64,000 nucleotides of DNA from Montifringilla adamsi (GCA_017590115.1 JAGGNK010008337.1:6811609-6875608); one strand, 5' to 3'; counted from the first letter of the stretch, positions 13,254-25,687 are shown. The notes: generated by a model from the letters alone, not told the origin. Numbers and translations are program-made.

Positions 13254-14186
13254 GAAACGTTGGCATTTCCCCCCAGTCATTCAATATGGAGAAGTATCTC
13301 ACCAGAAAAATGGCTCCTTGATTAGAGTAGGTTCAACTAAGCCTATTGCTGCAGTTCTGATGGCATCAGGAATATGTTTTTCTTGAAATGAGAGAGATAA
13401 TGACCTATCCAAGGACTACAGTGTGGGTCAGATTCAGATTTTTAGTTATCTGAGCTGAAATAAGATTGGTGTCTGAGACACCTCTGCCGGAAGTATTTCA
13501 AGTGATGGCTTCTGTGTGCTCTTTCTGTAGGGTTTCCAATTGCCCAGCTTGGTTTTTTTATTGTGATGTTTCAATAAAATATTAGCTGTTTGTCCTTAAA
13601 TTTTGATTGAGGTAGAACAAAGCTTACATGAAGCTGATGTTCACATAGTTTGCATAATCCACCTTTGTTTCCTCCTCAGTTTTGCTCTGTTGGGAGAGAA
13701 GTGAACATATTGATGAAAACTGAAAATCATATTTATGTGAAAGGTGTTGACAAAAAGGCAGATCCAGTAAAAGGTTTCAGTGATACCATAAAGGGAGTAG
13801 ACCAGATTAGATGCAGCGACTGACAGTCCATTGTGTGACAGGATTGGCTTCACCCCCACAGCAGGGACAATTACAGAGAGCAATATGTGGTCCTATTGTT
13901 TTTATTTGAAGAGATCACTCTTTCTACTTCACAAAAGCCAATATTGCGAAACTTGAACACGAGGCTTCAACAGAACAGCCTCAATATTAGCAAAATATAT
14001 TTGGGAATGCTGTCCTACTACATCTCCAGGCATTTTGTTGTTGATCCTACAGCCTGTTCCATTGTAGAAGGATGTGGGGTCCCCCTCTGAGTGCTGTATT
14101 GCCTTTCAGCACTAGACTCTGAGCACAGACTGTAAAATATACTGCCAGTCTCTATCACATATGGGTACTTTCCCTTCCTGACTAGT

Positions 14187-14207
14187 ACAACAACAGGTTG
14201 TTGTTGT
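14187..14207. repeat. Inverted repeat of CAA/TTG units
   Basis: Arms acaacaaca and tgttgttgt flank ggt. It is low-complexity trinucleotide sequence and continues as tcgttgttttc. Confidence 0.88.
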
Positions 14208-14680
14208 CGTTGTTTTCATTTTTTTTTAAAAGGCAAAGAGTTGCCTTATTCTAATTTCTGATGACAAAGCTTGATCAATTTATGCTGTTTCTCATAATAA
14301 TTATTAGCCTAGACTCAGGATTAAGACAGGGTGGATTTCACTGTGAAATGTAGAATCTAGGTTGTGGTGAAGAATAGTGCTTAACAGGTTTTTTTTTTGT
14401 TGTTCCTCTTTTTAAATTTTTTTTATTTATTTATTTGCCAGTCTCCTTTTGTATCTAATAATTAGGAACAACATAGGAGAATGTAATTTTTTTTGGCATG
14501 AAATACAAAAGGATGGACCTTCCAGCCCTTTATGAAGTGAATTATTACACAATAGAAAAACATTGATATTGCACTATAACTTGAACTAGTCCATTGTTAA
14601 AGTGCATTTGGAAATTAGAGATAATTACTGAGAAAAAGTATTCTTCACTTCCTGAGAATTGAAGTAAAACAATCAGGAAA

Positions 14681-14880
14681 ATCATAGAATTACAGAATGG
14701 TTTGGGTTCAAAGAGACCTCAAAAATCATCTTGTTCCAAGCTCCCTATTGTGGTCAAGGACACCTTACATTATCCCAGGTTGCTCCAAGCCCTGTCCAGT
14801 CTGGCCTTAAACACTTCCAGGGATGGGGCACCCACAGCTTCTCTGGGCAACCTGTGCCAGGGCCTCACCACCCTCATATT
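14681..14880 (-). mobile_element. CR1 LINE 3' fragment, minus strand
   Basis: The reverse complement of the CR1 3' end is clear. It starts with atcatagaattacagaatgg, continues with gtttgggtt, tggtcaaggacacctt, tggccttaaacacttccag, ggatggggcacccacagctt and ctctgggcaacctgtgcc, and ends in cctcaccaccctca. The imperfect atcatagaat repeat at the low-coordinate end is the CR1 3' tail. The 5' truncation is typical of the family. Confidence 0.95.
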
Positions 14881-15940
14881 TATTTTCTCTCCCCTGCTCT
14901 TATTTATCCACGCAGCTACATGTGGTGACAAAAATTGTTTTGTGAGAAAGAAGCATTAGGATTTAATGAGCTAGCTTTGCTACTTGTACGTCCTTGGAGT
15001 TCCTGCGTTAAAATCCTTGTACTGATAAATTTATGCTTTACAGTGTCTGCAGCTACAGGCAAGTGCTCTCTGAAACTCTTTGATCTTACAGGTGCTCTTA
15101 GAGTAAAACTCGTATCCTCATTGTCTTTCCCCTTCCATCCTCCATCATCACACAGTTTTCCTTCCAGGTCTCAGACAAGGCTTTTCTGTACACAGAAATC
15201 CACTGCAGGTGTCCTTCACTGTCCTGAGTGATGGCATAGCCATATCCTCTGGAAACTCTCAGGGCTTGAGGAGAAAAGACTACAATTTTTGCCAGATCAC
15301 ATACAAATTTTCTCTGAGTCACATTATGGGATTGGCCACTTTTTATTCCATACCATAATGCTAGACTTATGGCCATGCTGGTTCTAATATGGTAAAATAT
15401 ATTATTGCCAATGTTAATTATAGGTGAAGTGGTAGCCAAAATCCTGAAGTGTATTGAAGTTGGTTTAGCTTAATCTGTGTATTTTAATTTTCTGCTTTTT
15501 AGTTCATAAAGAATTTGTGGGTTGCCTGGACTGGTCCCAGCAGCTAAGAGACCAAATCAGTCATAGCTTATGCTTTTATATTGCTGGTGTATTTAAGGTG
15601 GCTGTTTAAGAACCCCACTGAAGAGGAAGTGTTACCTGTTAGGATTAGACAAAGTGAAACACCAACTTAACATTTGTCATGTTTTTTAGACACTAGGTTT
15701 GAAGAAATATTTTGAGGGTGAGAAATGAGAAGGCTTTGTGCTACACTTATAGTACTACCAGCCAAATAATCCCAAATGTATTCCATGTACAGCTAAAACC
15801 ACAGTATTTTGATTTATCATTAGTCAATCTGCCACTGTTTTTATCTGGAGAACTTATTGTCACAACATCTGTAAAATAAAATAATTTTTTAAGGAGAAGA
15901 AAACCCAAAACCTTTACCAGTGTTCTTTGTCTTGTGGTCA

Positions 15941-15960
15941 CAGCTCGCTCAAGCGAGCTG
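15941..15960. repeat. Inverted repeat, 9-bp arms around 2 bases
   Basis: Arms cagctcgct and agcgagctg flank ca. Each arm has a CpG, which is uncommon in this CpG-poor intron. Confidence 0.9.
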
Positions 15961-16233
15961 AAGCCAGAGTTGCTGTCACAGTGCTCCATGTGCCAGGGAA
16001 GGCAAGGGCTGACATTGCTTGTGGTGTATGGACTGAGAAAGGTCAGGGTCCACTGCTCAATAACATGTAATGTTCAAGCTATTTCCCTGGTTTATTATTA
16101 GAACAGCTCAAGACTTGGCTGAAAAGTCACATGTATTGGGCTCCCTGTGTTCTGTTTGTTTCTGCTTGCACTTAGAATTGCTATTTTTGCCCAGCTCTAC
16201 CCATCTGTCCTGGGCATTGTGTGCCCCCTTAAC

Positions 16234-16422
16234 TGAGCTAAGGATGAAATCTTGGCTGTCTTGTCTGGACACTCTAGAGAGAGTCTCCTACTTTTTTTTC
16301 TGTCACCTACTATACCATGAAGGCTTGTGTGAGCTAAGGATGAAATCTTGGCTGTCTTGTCTGGACACTCTAGAGAGAGTCTCCTACTTTTTTTCTGTCA
16401 CCAACTATACCATGAAGGCTTG
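16234..16422. repeat. Tandem duplication, two copies of about 95 bp
   Basis: Copy one runs 16234-16327 and copy two 16330-16422. They start with tgagctaaggatgaaatctt and end with ccatgaaggcttg. I see one base substitution (cacctac against caccaac) and one T fewer in the second poly-T run (8 against 7). The near identity points to a recent duplication. No known repeat family was recognised in the unit. Confidence 0.97.
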
Positions 16423-16539
16423 CAGGGGCAGCCTCCCTCCTTGCTGGGTATTTTTGAGAAAATAAACAGTGTTGTTTATTGGAAAAAGATTCATGGGATG
16501 GAGAAATCTATAGCCTTTGGAAGTTACGCATTAAAAATT

Positions 16540-16568
16540 AATTAGCAAATGAGAAATTAGCAAATGAG
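16540..16568. repeat. 15-bp tandem duplication
   Basis: The unit aattagcaaatgaga at 16540-16554 is followed at once by aattagcaaatgag at 16555-16568. It lies about 120 bases after the larger tandem duplication. Confidence 0.9.
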
Positions 16569-17641
16569 CTGTTCTCTCAATGGAAGAGGTTAACAGCAGT
16601 ATTAGGGGGAGTGGTGTCAGGAGCAGTTTTGCTCCATATATTTAACAGTGTTTCCAGCAGAGCAGTATAGAGGATTGTAATTTACTGATGACTCAGAATG
16701 ACTGACATTATATATAAACTTCAGAGACTTCAGATAAAAATGGCAGAATCCACAATGGAATCATGTAAATTACTAACCCGTGCACGGACTCTTAATTAGT
16801 TGTAACTCCTTGGGAGAAATTATCTGAAAGTGATTTTGGATGACTTCTTGAAAACAGTTCTGTCTGGAAAGGCAAATCAAATGCTCAACTCTTAAGATGT
16901 TGCTGGGGCTGGTATGTTTCTTAGGGGGCTCTGTAATGAGGATGCTGCTCTCAGATGGAACAGTGAGTTACCAAAAAGTAGAAGATATAGCAGAAGTAGA
17001 GTTTTGTCCAATATTTTAAATATTATTAACATTGTTGTATTCAATATGTTTATAAAAGGTGAGCATAAAACACATCTTCTTTTGTCATAAAGATAAGGCA
17101 ATATAATGTTCTATGTTTTGGATTCAGAGAGCTGTTAATTGTGCAGTGATTAAGTATTTCCTAAAGCCTCCAACAGCAGCACATTGGGAAGAAACAAAGG
17201 AGACCAGAGGGAGAGTGGCTTCACAAGGGAGGTCAGAATGCTGCCTGGTGGCTGCAGCAAATCCAGCAAGGATGAGGAGGGTCTGTAGTCCCTTTTATGA
17301 TTTCCTCTAGCCAGTGTGATGCACATTTCTTGTTCGTGCCACAGAGAAGCAAGAGCACATCATGCAATAAACTCCCCCAGTAGCTTTACGTGTTTACATA
17401 CAAAGATGTCCTTTGCTCAAAAGGACATCTGCAGAGGAAAATGAGATGGAAGACTTGCTCTCCAAAATCCTGTCTTGGTCAGGTCAGAGGAGGCTTGCAG
17501 TCATTTGCCATTTTGGCAATTGCTGTTCTGATGCAATTCTAAAATCACAGAGATTTTAGCTTACTACAACCCCCCAAAACTGTGCCTTTTGCCTGTTTGT
17601 TCATAATTTTCTTGATAGTTATGCAGAAAGTTTGCTGAGGA

Positions 17642-17748
17642 GCGTGTGAAGGGCCACGCTGGGTCAGCCCAAAGGCAAAGTGTCTTAGTGCCCTGCCTTT
17701 GCTTTGGCCAAAAGCTGATGCTCAGTGGGGAATGAAGGGATGGGGTAA
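17642..17748 (+). mobile_element. Probable old sauropsid interspersed repeat
   Basis: The stretch agggccacgctgggtcagcc, followed by caaaggcaaagtgtcttag, ccctgcctttgctttggcc and gatgctcagtggggaatgaa, resembles a repeat I recall from turtle and bird DNA (gggccacactgggtcagacc ... agtggcc). I cannot name the family. It could be an ancient SINE or a LINE tail. The match is from memory only. Confidence 0.45.
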
Positions 17749-17999
17749 CATGTAATGGCAGTTGTCAGAACACTTCCCTAGTCCTGGTTTTTCATCACTT
17801 AAGGACTTTTTGATCCACGGCTTTTATCTCCATGCTTTAAATTGCTCATTGGCTTTTTTTCTTAGGTGAATTCATATTATTGATTTTCAACTCCCATAAG
17901 CTTTTCTCATTTCTGTGGCATTCACTGTTTTATGTGAAGAAGAATCCCCTTTTATTCATTTTTAATTTGCAACACACTGGTTTCATCTGATATCCCCTA

Positions 18000-18015
18000 T
18001 TTTTTTTTTTTTTTT
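18000..18015. repeat. Poly-T run (16)
   Basis: Sixteen T in a row within AT-rich intron. Confidence 0.9.
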
Positions 18016-19556
18016 GTTCACCATGAGGTTTGAGTTGAAGGAACCTCAGTTGTCGTAACTACAAGGTGGCTGTAACTACATTACTGTTGTAACATAATGT
18101 CACTGTGTACACCATTACAATAACAGTTTTGTTGTATAAGCTCTTGTTGTAGAGCTTTGCTGATGTGTAAAGGGGAAAATGCTTTAGATGAAGAGATTTT
18201 GTTTGTTGTTAATTTTCATTTTAATTTCAGCTGTTTGGTTTTTTTTAATATAGAATTTGTCTTGATAAACTGTTAAGTTTAATGCAGTGTTACTTAGTGC
18301 TATATTGCAAATGATTTAGCATTGTAATTCAACTCTACAGTGTGATTATTATTTAGATATATTTCTGTTTTCACAGCTAGGTAATTCTTGACTATAATAA
18401 TAATTTTTGAATATTACTTGATTCTTGAACTGATGTTTAATAATGTCAACTTTTAGGGAAATAAACACTGTGTCTCCATCTACTGGATACACAAAGGGAC
18501 CCATGCATTTTGCCCATATGTAATCTCCTCTTTGCTAGCTAATGTGGGAAGAATTTAGAAAACATGAGTGGGAGATCTGTCAGATGTGGGCAGTGGATAA
18601 ATGAGTCCCAGTGAGTAGGGTTTGAGGGGAGGAAGGACAGAAAGGGATGGAGAAATTTGTACACTTTCCAAGGTACAGTTGCAAAAGGTCAGAGAAAATG
18701 TGGCAATGCCTATAGGAACAACAATCAAATCCCTTAACTAGTTGAAGAAACATTTGAAGGACTGTGGAAACAGATGGTGCATGAGTTAAAACTGTACAGG
18801 AGCAACTTACCTTCTGCAGTAATTTCAGCAAGACAGTTATTTCCGTGGTTGTTACTCTCTCATTCAATCACAACATGCAATTACTATAGCAAACCTTCTG
18901 TCATATTGCACACGTTTTCACACTTGTCAGAGGAAAAGTCATAAGATTAAACAATATGGTTTAAAGTACTGTTTAGTTATGAATTTCATAACTGTGGTTA
19001 AATGCAAGACAGAAGCTTTCTGTTGGAGTAGGCCTTAAAAGCAGACGAACCAGGGGAACAGACTCTGGAAGAATAACAAATAGTGTTGGCCATACAAATC
19101 CCAAGAGCACAAATGGAAATTTAAGCACGTTAATTCCTTCAAATCAGTCTGAAAAAAGCAATTAGTGCCCCATTGTGGAGTCACTACATGTGAAGAACAC
19201 TCACTGAAATCAATGGGTGCTTGGAGAAAAGACAGCAAAAAGATCTGGGGCTTTAGTACTCTACCAACATTTCCCCCTTTGCTTTTATACAGTCTTTACC
19301 ATGGCACATGGTATGGAACCTTGCAGTTAATTCTTAATTCTCTTCAAGGTATTTGGAAACAAGGAACTGTAAACCCATCTAACCATGCTAAACCTTTATT
19401 ATCCTCAGGTAAAATTTCTTAATTTCCTTCATTTTCCTCCCTGCTTTGGGATTTTTTTGGAATTGGCTGGTTTTTTGTTGGTTTTTCCCCTTTTCTGTAT
19501 GCTTCTATATTTGTTCTCCAGAGCTAGTATTTTTTGACATACACATAGCTGAAGAG

Positions 19557-19573
19557 ATATATATATATATATA
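19557..19573. repeat. (AT)8 microsatellite
   Basis: Seventeen bases of alternating A and T, likely length-variable between individuals. Confidence 0.92.
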
Positions 19574-19754
19574 ATAAATCTGCTTTTGTCTCTCATGCTA
19601 AATAGTTTGGATGAATGATAAATATTAGTAATGCAAGTGGTTATTCCTTGTAACATTTCTTGAATAATAATGTGTCTCTGGTTTAGACCTTTTCATGTCT
19701 GTCTTTCCTTAAAAAAAAAAAAGGAAAGCAACAGCACAGAGATTTCAATATGCC

Positions 19755-19769
19755 TTTTTTTTTTTTTTT
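19755..19769. repeat. Poly-T run (15)
   Basis: Fifteen T followed by a cttcttttt tract. Confidence 0.88.
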
Positions 19770-22660
19770 CTTCTTTTTAATGAAAAAGGCATCTGGGGGT
19801 AACTCAACCAGAAAATAAAGGGAAATCAAAGTGATAGCTATATTTTTGTTTTTCATTTTGATTGCACTGTGCAGTTTTCTTCATTTGGGAAATATGTATT
19901 TATAAAGAGACAAAAATCTTTACGCCTGTTACTCACTTCTGCTGTTTTTGCCATTTTAAAAATATACATACCAGTTATTTCCATACAGAATATTTGAAAG
20001 CAGGAAGAATTTGACAAGTCATTATGTTACTTGAATTCAATAAAAAAACCTGTCTAGATCATTATATTAAAAAGGAGGACATAGAAAATTAAAGTCACAG
20101 TTCCATTTAAAATTGTTAATCTTGTACTTTTTGCAGAAACGCCTCTTGAGAGGAGGAGTATATGTCTGTAAGAGAATGAAAGCTGAAGGAATTTAGAGAA
20201 AATAGACGTATTTTTTCAGATTGTGGGTTTTTTTTCTTTCCACTTTTCCCATATGTGTGACGGCCTTTTTTGCATTGACATTGAAGTTTTATTGCGACAA
20301 ATCTCGACACATTTACTGATGCCAGGGAAAGTGTTATGCAGATTCATTCAACTTGGTAAGAAATACTGTTGGGGTTACTCAGAATGAGGAAATGTGCCAG
20401 AACCTGCAAACCTGGATTGGCCTCTCTTCAGGACTCCTCATTTTCTGGGTGTCCTGTTGAAGACATTGCCACTGATTTTTCCAGAACCTTCTTTCAGGCA
20501 GTGAGTGTGTTGTTTTCTGCTCTCTGAACCAAACCCAGTGTGCCAGAAATGAGGTATCCAGAGTTGCTGACCTCTTTTTGGTAATACTGGTGCAGTTTAA
20601 CTTGTTTATTTGTGTCATTCAACAGCAGTTTGAAAGAGCAAAACCAGTGGTAATAGGATTTGAATTGCAGTTGAACCTGAGGGTTTCTTGTTGCCTGCAA
20701 TGGCTCTGAATCAAGCCGCAGATGGTGGCGAGATTCCTGTAGCTGCTGCTTTCCTTGCACAGGCATTCCAGCAATGCTGAGAGCAAGGCAAAGCCTCAGG
20801 AAAAACTGTAAAGTGGATCTGAGAGCAGATGTGCCCCAGCTGCAAGGGAAGTGCTAATGGAAGCAGTGAATGTGGAGCAGGGCGGATGGCGGCAATCCGT
20901 GATCGGGGAGGAGTGTGCAGAAGGATGGAAAGGAAAAAACAATACTGTAGGGGTGACAGCAGATAATAAATAGGGAGGGTAAAAACTGCACTGGGGGAAC
21001 TCACAATGGCCACCGAAATACCTGTAGGGATTGTGCCTGGGGACAGGAGAATGTAAGCTAAAAATATGAATAACCTCCTTAGTCTTTAAAAAGAGTCTCA
21101 AGTTGTCTTTACTGTGATTTATGTCACCAGACCTCCTCCACAGATTGCAGTCGCATAATCCACAACTGCTGTTATTTATTCTGGATAAAGAAGGCAGTTT
21201 TGACTGTGATCTCCCTTGACATTTTCCAAGGTCTGTGCCTGTCTCATACCTTTCATCATCGTGTACTTCTTCAAGGCATCTCTCTTACCTCTCTCCAAAG
21301 AAACATGCATTGCAGTTGCTCACCCTGGACCAGAGTGACATAGACGTTACAGGTTAGGGGAGATCAATTGCATAGCCCTGCTCCTCTTCACCTGGGAGGA
21401 TCTTTGATGTGTTGACAAGACTGGAATCCAATTGTGGCATTAACCCACTGTATTGCAGTGGTTGGGGTGGTAGGAATGATATAAAATAGCATCTCACTCA
21501 ACAAGCTATTCTCCCTTTTTCATTTTACAGTCTGTGTCAATGGCAGTTGAAACTATTAGACCTGCATTAGAATTACATATTACTTTATATCAATGGAAGC
21601 TATGAGTATTGCAAATAGTAAAAAACTAAAATTACACTGAGGTTCAGAAGCCGGTATGTCTAAAACCTTCAAAATTAAAGACATTTAGAGGAAAGCCTCA
21701 ATATCCATCTCCCCTTAATTTATCTCATTATTCTTGTTTGTCAGAGTATGATCTCACTACTATGTTAATATAATTTAATAACTTTTTCTTGCAAGGTTGG
21801 CTCAGATGTGACTCAAACCACAGTAAAGGTGCAGTGGTATTTCCTTGAGTATGTTGGTTTAGATGAAGCAGTAAGAACAGGCTAACCTAGTCTTAAGGAT
21901 GAAGTAGTTGTTACTGTTGTCAGTAAATACTTTTGTTGCTGAGTATCTCCTTTCTAAAGCTTTTATATAAATATATAGTCTTGTGGTTTCTTATTCCTTT
22001 TTCTATTCATTTGAAAATATTATAAATGTAAAGGTACTGTTGATCTGTAGATGTGGCACAAATTGATTTGAATGAGGGACCTAGACACTAAAATTGTGCT
22101 CACTACGAAGTTGCTAGCAAGTAATGACGTGGATGCTGGAAATGCTGATGCTGCATTAGGTGTGTCCTCTCCTACCAACCCGTGTGGGCTTGGGCCAGGC
22201 TTGCAATGCCACTGTCTGCTGAGCACCTTGTATGGCTCAGCATTGGCATTTCCTGGGACAGAAATCTCCCTGGGCTACCTGGAGCCTGCACTGCGTCTAG
22301 CACATCTGATTCTCACAGCTCTGCTCCTGGACATGCAACCAATGCACAAAACTGAGGGTTCTGTGTAATTCTTAATTGACTCTTTGGCGAAACAGAGGGG
22401 ATTTGCTGGCCTTGGAAGTCCCTGCTTGTCTCATGAAGCTGGAGAAATCTGGCTCAACTTTTTTCATTAAAAGTAATTTTAAATTGAATCAATGGAATAA
22501 TATTCCTGTGGTGAGGACTCAGAAGAGAGAGTTCCTGAATCTTTCTGGTGAGTGCATATGATTTCCTGTTCCTTCCCTGAGGGAAGGATCTGTTTCACCT
22601 AAATTTAGCTTGGGTATCTAGCTTCTCTCTGTAGTCAACAGTTCCCCATGAGAGCCATTT

Positions 22661-22683
22661 ATTTGACCTAAAACAGGTCAAAT
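22661..22683. repeat. Inverted repeat, 9-bp arms around 5 bases
   Basis: Arms atttgacct and aggtcaaat are perfect reverse complements around aaaac. The inner halves tgacct and aggtca are nuclear-receptor half-sites in the everted arrangement with a 5-base spacer. Function is not shown. Confidence 0.9.
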
Positions 22684-22983
22684 TACCCTCTTTATTTACT
22701 GTAGAGAAAACCTCAGGCCAGAAGTCCAGCCTGGAAATGGGCAGGCAGAGATGAAACTGAATCCCAGCTTTCCTCTTAGCAATACACACATAAGATGAGG
22801 TCTGTGGATACTACAGGGTCTTGTGAGTAGAAATATGTCAGTGGGGAAGACATGCCTAAAGCCTGCTGTGCAGGTGCCCTGTCAGGCTGAAGGAATGGAA
22901 TCCCTTAATACAATAGGTGTTTTTTAAGTTAATATGATTAAATAGTATTACTAGACTTCAGAAAATAGTCCATAACCTTCATT

Positions 22984-23000
22984 AAAAAAAAAAAAAAAAA
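22984..23000. repeat. Poly-A run (17)
   Basis: Seventeen A in a row. No gene remnant was recognised upstream. Confidence 0.92.
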
Positions 23001-23545
23001 GTGATAAGGGCTGTATCTGCATTGTTCTTGTGAAGGAATTTGCATCTTCAAGCTCTTCTCAAAGTAATTGGACACTGAGAGTTCAGAGACTCTAGAGGCA
23101 AACCTAGAAACTGCTCTGTGCTCAGTAGCACCATGAGGCTGGTGTAATATGGGGCACCTAGTTGAATGTTCCTTTCTGTTCTTGGAAAAGGAAGAATGAT
23201 TTTTAATTTCTTGCTCTTCAGCATGAAGGAAACTCATAACTGTTCTCTGCTGAGGCTGAAAGCACATCACAGATGTGGTTCAAAATCAGTTTGTCATTCA
23301 TTTCAAGCCTGCTTTGGCACAGGATGGTATAGAAAGAAAAAATTAAATAAATCTGTTCTAAATTTGCATTTGATATTTTATTCTTTCCTTATCATCTGCA
23401 TTTTTGCTGCTTTAATTGGTATTTCAACTGCAACGGCTTCTAAACATCCTAGGCAAATGCTGTCTTATAAGCTGAATTATTTCTGTCTTTTTTTTTTTTA
23501 CTGTACAAAAGGTGGACTAAAAACTAGCTGAGTTGCTGGGATTTA

Positions 23546-23870
23546 CAGGGTGGTGGTCTGTGGCACAAGGTCTAGCTGGAGCCAGTCCCCAGTCATGTAC
23601 CCCAGGGGCTGCCTGTGCAGCCAGTACTATTGAAGATCTTCATTAGTGACTCAGATTTTGGGGAACAAAGCACCCTGGGGAGTGCTCAGACAGCAGAGAG
23701 CTGGGAGGGCCTGTGTTTAAACACAAAAATTGACTGACTTACTCTCTGGTTGGTCAAACAGCAGAAGAGGTTGCCCACAGACATCGTAGGGTCTCCATCT
23801 TTGGAGATCTTCCAGCCTTTACTGGTCCTGGGTGACAGCTTTAGGTGGCCCTGCTTTGAGCAGTCGGGTT
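23546..23870 (+). mobile_element. CR1 LINE fragment with an internal deletion, plus strand
   Basis: The first part (about 23546-23712) matches the CR1 reverse-transcriptase coding region, with cagggtggtggtc, gtaccccagggg, cagccagtact and gatcttcattagtgac in order. The second part (about 23750-23870) matches the CR1 region just before the 3' end, with gaggttgcccacagac, gtctccatctttggagat, tggtcctgggtgacag and taggtggccctgcttt. In a full CR1 these blocks are several hundred bases apart, but here about 40 bases separate them, so an internal deletion has occurred. The usual tail is missing. No open reading frame remains. Confidence 0.85.
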
Positions 23871-24136
23871 TCGTGTCTCAGTGTTTCTAAATATAAATGC
23901 ATGATGATTTTTAAAATATGTGCCAAACTGTTAATTTGTAGTTCCCCCACAAGTTTTTCACTTTAACTGCAAATATCCAAATAGTTTAGGGGATAAAACA
24001 GGCAAATCTCACCCCACAACCGAGTTTGTATGTGGAGAAATCAGATTATTTGACTCAATTTCAGTCCAGGCTTTTATCCCAGCAGTTAATTGAGCTATTA
24101 CTTTTAATTACTGAAAAATTCTAAATTTGAAAAATT

Positions 24137-24151
24137 AAAAAAAAAAAAAAA
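24137..24151. repeat. Poly-A run (15)
   Basis: Fifteen A in a row within AT-rich intron. Confidence 0.9.
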
Positions 24152-25666
24152 TCAGATTCCTCAAGTAGTGAACCAACTTAATTCCATATTACAGCGCTCT
24201 ACTGTATCGTGTAGGTCATTGTAGCATCTGGTTGCAATGTCTTCAAAAGTCTATCTTGAATTCATGTAAAGTTAGAATACACAGATCACAGATGCTAAAA
24301 AGAATTTATAATTCTTAGTGGTCATTCCTCTATATTTTTTTATCATACTCATTGTTGAATGAATGTCATTTGGTTGAAGTTTTTGATTACTTCAGTAAAA
24401 AAAAATAATTGTCATTCATTGTGTGAACTGAGACACATAATTTAACAATAAGAATATTGTCACACAGCAAACAGGTCATCAAAGGATGATCCTCCCCTGC
24501 GGCCACCTGATCTGTTTAGTTTGGTCAGAAGATTTTAAAGATACTCTTTTTTGCCATTTTAACCTCTTAAGTGGCCTCTCTCAGTAACTGCTCTCTTGTG
24601 TAAACAAACAAACTTAAAGAAGACCTCAACCTTTGTGGTAAATACTTACCTAAAGTAGTGGGAGCAGCATGGAGGGGAAACTTGTGGAGGTCCTCTGGAA
24701 ACCTGACAGATGTTTGTTTTCTGGGTTGTGTTGAATTTCTCTATGCACTTGTTGCAAGTTGTTTTAACTGAATATAGTACTTCAATCAGTTGTCAGTAGC
24801 TTTGTGACAGGTTCACCACACACTCTTTTGCCACACAGCTGCTGGATTTTTATCTTAAATTTGATTATTCCTGCGTATAATTTTCTAAACTTTTGTTCTT
24901 TGGAAGAGTCTTAAACCACAATACAGGAAGGATATTTCACGTTGGGTCTGAATCCAAGCTTCAGCTGTAGTTGCTTGACCAGCACTTTGTTATCTGTCAG
25001 CAGCCTTTAAGAACCTGATATGTCAACTTTTAGGCTTTGAAATAGCTGAATGTTTACGTTTCCACCAAAAAAATTCTCTCCAATGTTTTTGGCACTTGGG
25101 TGCCCAGTGTTTGACTCTGGTGAAGAGAAACTTCCAGTGTGTGAATGAGGGAGCTTGTCCAAATGCCTGAAGGCTTGCATGTGACATGCTGTGTTCAAGA
25201 CACTGGTTATTTTTGAGCTGATAATTGTTTTTTTTATTTTTTAAAGACATAACAAACATTATAGTATTGTCTGTAATGAAAACTCAGCTTAAATATTATC
25301 ATATTCAATTATTCCTTTTTTTTTTCTTTCAGGATAGGGAGTTATATTGGAATTATCTATTTATGTATAGAGAATTTTCTTTGAATGATAGTTGCTTCCA
25401 AAATCTGTTGTTTGCTAAATTATGGTTCAGAATTACAACCAAAAGAGAAATAATTTCAGGAGAGAGGCTGAAAAATAGCATAAGATTTTAATTTATTGTT
25501 CTTCCATATAGTAGTAGAAGGATTTTTAAAAGGCAAAAGGATAGTATTATAGTTAGTGGTTTATAAAATCATTTGGTTTATAAGTTTGACCTAGTAACAA
25601 CAGCAAAACTTGACTTGAGTATTTGATGTTACTGATCTTAAATATGTGTATAGATACTTATGTGAA

Positions 25667-25687
25667 CTATGTGAATAGTTCACATAG
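25667..25687. repeat. Inverted repeat, 9-bp arms around 3 bases
   Basis: Arms ctatgtgaa and ttcacatag flank tag. The surrounding bases repeat parts of the motif (tatgtgaac before, cctatgtcaatagttc after), suggesting local slippage. Confidence 0.9.

Larger units (their letters stand above)
17749..23545. other. Intron stretch, simple sequence only
   Basis: Homopolymers and the AT microsatellite lie here, as does the inverted repeat at 22661. Segment 22140-22350 is GC-richer than its surroundings but matched nothing I know. Confidence 0.55.

Noticed and set aside
16070..16465. 131-codon plus-strand open frame with a repeated peptide (LRMKSWLSCLDTLERVSYFF)
   Set aside because: The peptide repeat only reflects the 96-bp tandem DNA duplication; no protein family is visible.
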